From an uncultured Prevotellaceae bacterium (lineage in GTDB: Bacteria > Bacteroidota > Bacteroidia > Bacteroidales > Muribaculaceae), in NCBI GenBank assembly GCA_937892085.1, contig CALAVD010000288.1:1-10296 (forward strand): DNA of 10,296 bases, in the 5' to 3' direction. Shown here piece by piece: positions 6,659 through 10,296 of this stretch (the stretch's first letter is position 1; every line of letters begins with the position of its first letter). A model generated the notes under the pieces. It saw only the letters and a list, made by a program, of their open reading frames with translations, made no database searches and was not told the DNA's origin. The translations under genes and the position numbers were made by a program.

Positions 6659-7481
6659 GGCTTTTATAAAGATTAGCGAACAGCCCTCTCTCTACAACGA
6701 TCTCGAGAAGAAAAGCGTGCATGAGATCCTCAGCGAGATTAATCAAGAGGACCACAAGGTGGCTGATGCTGTTCAGAAGGCGATTCCTCAAATCGAAAAA
6801 CTTGTGACAGGCATCGTCGAGCGCATGAGGCGTGGGGGGCGCATCTTCTATATGGGAGCCGGCACCAGCGGCAGGCTCGGCGTGCTCGACGCCAGTGAGA
6901 TACCTCCCACCTTCGGCATGGATCCAGGGTGGATAATTGGCATTATTGCCGGTGGCGACGATGCACTGCGTAATGCTGTGGAGAATGCCGAGGATGACGA
7001 GAGTCAAGCTTGGAAAGACCTGCAAGAGTATAACATCACCAGCAACGACACCGTGGTAGGTATCGCTGCCAGCGGCACAACTCCTTATGTGATTGGAGCG
7101 CTGCGCGATGCCCGTGCTCACGGATGCCTCACCGCTGCCATTACCAGCAACCCCAACGCTCCCGTGAGCGAGGTCGCTGAGATTCCCATCGAGATGATAG
7201 TTGGTCCCGAGTACCTCACCGGCAGCAGCCGCATGAAGAGCGGCACTGGCCAGAAACTCATCTGCAACATGATTTCAACCAGCGTCATGATCCAAATGGG
7301 GCGCGTCAAGGGCAACAAGATGGTAAACATGCAGCTCACCAACAAGAAACTCGTGGACCGTGGCACCCGCATGGTGGTCGAGGAACTGGGACTGGGCTAC
7401 GACGAAGCGAAGCGACTGCTGCTGCTCCACGGCAGCGTAAAGAAAGCCTGCGACGCCTATCGTGGCATTACCTCGGAATAA
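6657..7481 (+). CDS. murQ: N-acetylmuramic acid 6-phosphate etherase
   Basis: A 274-residue cytoplasmic SIS-domain lyase that cleaves the lactyl ether of MurNAc-6-phosphate, giving GlcNAc-6-phosphate and D-lactate. The signature GAGTSGRLGVLDASE is at 67-81. Glu81 and Glu112 (in VENAEDD) align by sequence context with the catalytic Glu83 and Glu114 of E. coli MurQ. Further blocks are AGGDDALRNA, AASGTTPYVIGAL, SNPNAP, GPEYLTGSSRMKSGTGQK and NKKLVDRGTRM. The length is slightly short of the usual 295-305 residues, but the N-terminus (MAFIKISEQ, YNDLEK) and the C-terminal helical part are both present, so it looks intact. It lies 73 bp after murK and 90 bp before the esterase. GlcNAc-6-phosphate would pass to NagA and NagB, which are not in this window; D-lactate would pass to the dehydrogenase encoded upstream in the same set. 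Confidence 0.96.
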   Translation: MAFIKISEQPSLYNDLEKKSVHEILSEINQEDHKVADAVQKAIPQIEKLVTGIVERMRRGGRIFYMGAGTSGRLGVLDASEIPPTFGMDPGWIIGIIAGGDDALRNAVENAEDDESQAWKDLQEYNITSNDTVVGIAASGTTPYVIGALRDARAHGCLTAAITSNPNAPVSEVAEIPIEMIVGPEYLTGSSRMKSGTGQKLICNMISTSVMIQMGRVKGNKMVNMQLTNKKLVDRGTRMVVEELGLGYDEAKRLLLLHGSVKKACDAYRGITSE

Positions 7482-7488
7482 ATGACAA

Positions 7489-7517
7489 GCTCCCCCACTA
7501 TCGATAGAGGAGGGGGC
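7489..7517. repeat. GC-rich imperfect palindrome (REP-like) after murQ
   Basis: An inner perfect palindrome ctatcgatag (7498-7507) is flanked by gctccccc (7489-7496) and gg-a-gggggc (7509-7517). They pair with one bulged A, one A-A mismatch and one G-U pair. No T-run follows on either strand, so it is not a standard intrinsic terminator. It could be a dispersed palindromic element, or an mRNA structure that sets the level of the last gene. Confidence 0.6.
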
Positions 7518-7571
7518 GGAGGGAGTATGAACTCCAACATAAGTTAATAATTTAATCCCTTTTAAAGAAAT

Positions 7572-8318
7572 ATGAAACGTGTTTTGATTCTATTTTTTGG
7601 TGCTATTGCAGTGATAACATCATTGCAGGCGCAAGCACCCGAGCGCACTGCCAATCAGGACAAGTACTACGTGCGCCGCGCCACTCATTTCGATGACCTG
7701 CCAGTCTATCACAAAGACATCATCATGCTGGGCAACAGCCTCACCGACGGCGCCGAGTGGAACGAGCTGCTGCGCAATCCCCGCGTAAAGAACCGGGGCA
7801 TCATTGGCGACATCGTGCAAGGACTATATGAGCGCATGGAGCCCATCCTGCAAGGACAACCTCGCAAGATTTTCATCCTCAGCGGTGTCAACGACGTGTC
7901 GCACGGGGTGGATGGCGACAGCATTGGGCGAGCTATGGAGAAACTCATTGTTCTCATCAAGGAACGTTCGCCACGCACCAAGATTTACCTGCAATCGATG
8001 CTGCCATTCAACACCGATGTGCAGATGTGGAAACTGCTACACGGACGCGAACAAGTGGTTATCGACGGCAACAGAGCCATGGAGCAAGTGTGCAAGCGAC
8101 AAGGGGTCACTTGGATCAACCTCTATCCGCTATTTGTTGACAAAAATGGCAAGCTCCGCGAAGACCTCACCAACGACGGTCTGCACCTGCTTGGACCAGG
8201 CTACCTGATTTGGCGCGACGCAATCTTCAAGTATGTAAACTCCGACAAAGACTCCAAGCCCCACAAGCACAAAGACAACAAGATGCACAAAAAACATCCA
8301 AAGCACCGCAACCTCTAA
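7572..8318 (+). CDS. Secreted SGNH/GDSL esterase with His/Lys-rich tail
   Basis: A 248-residue SGNH-hydrolase. Block I is GNSLTDG (54-60) with nucleophile Ser56, block II has Gly79 in GIIGD, block III is GVND (105-108) with Asn107, and block V is DGLH (202-205), giving Asp202 and His205; the triad is complete. A signal peptide spans about residues 1-22 (Lys2-Arg3, a hydrophobic core, then QAQA), so the enzyme is exported. The final 25 residues (224-248) hold eight Lys and five His and lie beyond the catalytic domain. The family cleaves acetyl and other acyl esters from carbohydrates and lipids. Being the last gene before the terminator in a muropeptide-sugar operon suggests an O-acetylated peptidoglycan or MurNAc substrate, which is inference; sialic acid or glycan O-acetyl groups are alternatives. 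The start has no clear Shine-Dalgarno sequence. Confidence 0.88.
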   Translation: MKRVLILFFGAIAVITSLQAQAPERTANQDKYYVRRATHFDDLPVYHKDIIMLGNSLTDGAEWNELLRNPRVKNRGIIGDIVQGLYERMEPILQGQPRKIFILSGVNDVSHGVDGDSIGRAMEKLIVLIKERSPRTKIYLQSMLPFNTDVQMWKLLHGREQVVIDGNRAMEQVCKRQGVTWINLYPLFVDKNGKLREDLTNDGLHLLGPGYLIWRDAIFKYVNSDKDSKPHKHKDNKMHKKHPKHRNL

Positions 8319-8342
8319 CCTTCTCTCCCCAAAAAATTCTGT

Positions 8343-8382
8343 AATGGCACTTACCACCTTATAGTGAGTGCCATTTCTTTTT
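8343..8382 (+). terminator. Intrinsic terminator of the salvage operon
   Basis: Left arm aatggcacttac (8343-8354) pairs with right arm gtgagtgccatt (8364-8375) over 12 positions with one G-U pair, around a 9-base loop. A T-rich tail follows (8374-8382 and onward). It starts 24 bp after the esterase stop and separates the operon from the protease gene. Confidence 0.9.
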
Positions 8383-8407
8383 ATTTATTGCCCGTTGGTT
8401 GAAATTG

Positions 8408-8439
8408 TTTGGCAGTTAGCTTTAACATAATTATTTTTG
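8408..8439 (+). promoter_or_regulatory. Bacteroidetes-type promoter for the C10 protease
   Basis: TTTG at 8408-8411 is followed after exactly 20 bases by TATTTTTG at 8432-8439. This is a full match to the known Bacteroidetes consensus of a -33 TTTG and a -7 TAnnTTTG. Transcription should begin a few bases after 8439, leaving a leader of roughly 40 nt before the ATG at 8489. Confidence 0.75.
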
Positions 8440-8449
8440 CATAATTATT
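8426..8449. repeat. 10-bp direct repeat overlapping the -7 element
   Basis: cataattatt occurs at 8426-8435 and 8440-8449, a 14-bp period. The first copy overlaps the start of the -7 box and the second covers the likely transcription start. It could be an operator, but AT-rich sequence makes chance similarity easy. Confidence 0.5.
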
Positions 8450-8488
8450 AAGTTAAAATATACATAAACCCTTCTTATCACAATAGAA

Positions 8489-10296
8489 ATGACTTATTTA
8501 AGACGACTTGCCATGCTTGTGCTATGCGCGAGCTTGGCAGCAATCACAAGTGCTGCGCCTGTCACCATTGAGCAGGCACAGCAAGAAGCAGCTAAATTCC
8601 TGCTCACCAAGCAAAAGACTAACAACCTAAAGTTTGCCACCACAGGCAACAAGACTATGCAAGCGACAACATCGACCAATGTCGCCTACTATGTGTTCAA
8701 CATTGGCAAAGACCAGGGATGGGTAATCGTCTCGGGCGATGACCGCACCAACCCAATCTTAGGCTACAGCGACGAAGGTTATTTCGACGAAGCACGAATC
8801 CCTGCCAACATGAAAGCATGGCTCAACGAGTATGCACTGCAAATCACACAGCTCGACAAAGTGGAGCCTTCAATGCTCAAAAGCGCACTCGCCGCACCAA
8901 GAGCTACCAGCGTCGTTGACACACGCAACTCTATCGCACCCCTTATCTCCACAAAATGGAATCAGGCTCGTCCTTATTGGAATAAATGTCCACAGGTAAA
9001 AAACGAGGATGGCGAATATGAGCAATCCTATACTGGATGCGTTGCAACTGCCATGTCACAGATTATGAAATACCATAATTATCCAGAACAGACCTCTCAG
9101 GCGATTCCTAGCTATGAGTATGGATATGGCACTGGTAACATAGGGGAATATATCACTCAAACCACCGAAGAGCTTCCTATTACAACCTTCGACTGGAAGC
9201 ACATGATTGACAGCTACAATGGTAGTGAGGACGAGGTTTATACAAATGCGGTGGCGACACTCATGCTCTATGCGGGACACGCAGCTCACATGACCTACGC
9301 TCTCACAGCGTCGGGGACCAGCGACCCTTATATCCCAAAAGCATTCAACAACTATTTTGATTACAATGCCAAGTTGGTGTATCGCAGCGACTACGACCTT
9401 GACTCATGGACCGAAATGGTATATCAAGAACTTGCTCAAGGAAGGCCAATGGTCTATAACGGACGTGCAGGCAGCGGAGGTGGACACTCGTTTGTGTGCG
9501 ACGGATACGAATATGGCGACTACTACCACATCAACTGGGGATGGGGAGGACTGGGAGATGGATATTTCCAGCTAGAGATCCTCAACCCTTACGCTGCAGG
9601 CATTGGTGCCTCAACTAGCGCCGAGGGCTACAACATGGACCAGACAGCCATTATTGGCATCACTCCTGGATATACAGGTCAAGGTGAAGAAGTGAATCAT
9701 GTGCTCACCGTCTATGACATATATTTTTCCAGCACCAACATGACATTATACCGCGATGATAATGGTTATTTCAAATTCAACAAGACATACTACCCTGCGG
9801 TTGCTGCCGAAGATCATATTGATGACGGAACAAAATACAGACACGGTATCGCTCTCTATGACAGCAACGACAATTTCATTGAGCTCATAGCAAGCACAGC
9901 AAATTATACTTCCAATAACAATGTTACCGACAAATGGCCCGGGAGCAACACTACAACAACTTACACATTTGGAAAAAACATCTCTAACGGAACCTATAAG
10001 ATTCTACCTGTGTGTCAGGTAGAAGGCTCTAATGATTGGATTCCTATGCTGGAAAGTGACCGATATTTCTTGTCTATGACTGTAAATAGCAGCTATGCAA
10101 CACTTGTTCAGCACCCAATCGTCAACCTCGAGGCCACCAACTTTGAATTCGCGGGCGAACACAAAGTGGGATTAGGAGAAAAATGCCATGTGACAATAAA
10201 AAACAATAGCGAGGATCGCTTCGCGGGCAAACTCTATCTTTTTGTTGACAATGAACAAATCGACGAATATGGAGAATACACTACAGTGATTGAAGC
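8489..10296 (+). CDS. Secreted C10 (streptopain-like) cysteine protease, 3' end outside window
   Basis: The frame is open from the ATG at 8489 to the last base, giving 602 residues so far. Residues 1-23 are a signal peptide (RR, hydrophobic core, ITSAA). A streptopain-type inhibitory propeptide follows: TIEQAQQEAAKFL near 26-38, then GWVIVSGDDRTNPILGYSD and IPANMKAWLNEY. The catalytic domain begins near ISTKWNQARPYWNKCP. Cys184 in TGCVATAMSQIMKYH is the nucleophile, His333 in GGGHSFVCDGY is its partner, and WGWGG (350-354) is the conserved aromatic loop. From about residue 400 the chain is Asn/Thr/Tyr-rich and looks like beta-sandwich domains; the last visible part (about 545-602) resembles a CARDB-like adhesion domain. 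Interpain of Prevotella intermedia has a comparable layout. A C-terminal secretion signal may lie outside the window. It probably degrades host or dietary proteins. It has its own promoter and is separated by a terminator, so it is not part of the salvage operon. Confidence 0.93.
   Translation, partial: MTYLRRLAMLVLCASLAAITSAAPVTIEQAQQEAAKFLLTKQKTNNLKFATTGNKTMQATTSTNVAYYVFNIGKDQGWVIVSGDDRTNPILGYSDEGYFDEARIPANMKAWLNEYALQITQLDKVEPSMLKSALAAPRATSVVDTRNSIAPLISTKWNQARPYWNKCPQVKNEDGEYEQSYTGCVATAMSQIMKYHNYPEQTSQAIPSYEYGYGTGNIGEYITQTTEELPITTFDWKHMIDSYNGSEDEVYTNAVATLMLYAGHAAHMTYALTASGTSDPYIPKAFNNYFDYNAKLVYRSDYDLDSWTEMVYQELAQGRPMVYNGRAGSGGGHSFVCDGYEYGDYYHINWGWGGLGDGYFQLEILNPYAAGIGASTSAEGYNMDQTAIIGITPGYTGQGEEVNHVLTVYDIYFSSTNMTLYRDDNGYFKFNKTYYPAVAAEDHIDDGTKYRHGIALYDSNDNFIELIASTANYTSNNNVTDKWPGSNTTTTYTFGKNISNGTYKILPVCQVEGSNDWIPMLESDRYFLSMTVNSSYATLVQHPIVNLEATNFEFAGEHKVGLGEKCHVTIKNNSEDRFAGKLYLFVDNEQIDEYGEYTTVIE

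Noticed and set aside
7489..7517. Palindrome after murQ as an intrinsic terminator
   Set aside because: The stem is strong but no T-run follows on either strand.
8516..8527. LVLC near the N-terminus of the C10 protease as a lipobox
   Set aside because: The residue before Cys13 is Leu, not Gly, Ala or Ser, and a standard cleavage site follows at residues 21-23.

Overview
The window reads as chromosomal DNA of a member of the Bacteroidota, most likely order Bacteroidales (Prevotellaceae- or Muribaculaceae-like). The reasons are a streptopain-type C10 protease with a long beta-rich C-terminal extension, a PDDEXK_3/GxxExxY gene, weak or absent Shine-Dalgarno sequences, one good match to the Bacteroidetes promoter consensus (TTTG, 20-nt spacer, TAnnTTTG), and the gene order murT-murK-murQ known from Tannerella forsythia. 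I cannot name a genus from sequence alone. All genes are on the + strand.

Layout. (1) 1-357: the 3' part of an AT-rich (about 29% GC by hand count) PD-(D/E)XK-superfamily gene of the GxxExxY type, followed by a three-unit 9-bp repeat. (2) 394-8318: six genes on one strand with gaps of 14 to 90 bp, closed by a strong intrinsic terminator at 8343-8382. They are: a secreted exo-N-acetylmuramidase (NamZ/DUF1343); a fused FAD/Fe-S D-2-hydroxyacid (D-lactate-type) dehydrogenase; a multi-span MurT/DUF5009 membrane protein; a MurNAc kinase (MurK, BadF/BadG fold); a MurNAc-6-phosphate etherase (MurQ); and a secreted SGNH/GDSL esterase with a His/Lys-rich tail. (3) 8408-8439: a promoter, then from 8489 to the window end a secreted C10 cysteine protease whose 3' end is cut off.

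Together the six genes form a peptidoglycan-sugar salvage pathway. NamZ frees MurNAc from glycan ends outside the cytoplasm, MurT brings it in, MurK phosphorylates it, and MurQ splits it into GlcNAc-6-phosphate and D-lactate. The dehydrogenase in the same set would then oxidise that D-lactate to pyruvate, so both halves of the sugar are used. The secreted esterase could remove 6-O-acetyl groups that would otherwise block MurK from phosphorylating O6. The D-lactate and de-O-acetylation assignments are inferences from context; the family assignments of NamZ, MurK and MurQ rest on visible motifs.

Most gaps in the operon hold a different short repeat or palindrome. These include a perfect 21-bp tandem duplication that contains the murK stop codon, a small hairpin over the murQ start codon, and a GC-rich palindrome after murQ. 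No tRNA, rRNA, CRISPR array, transposase or transcriptional regulator was seen. The longest gene-free stretch is 170 bp (8319-8488), which holds the terminator and the promoter.
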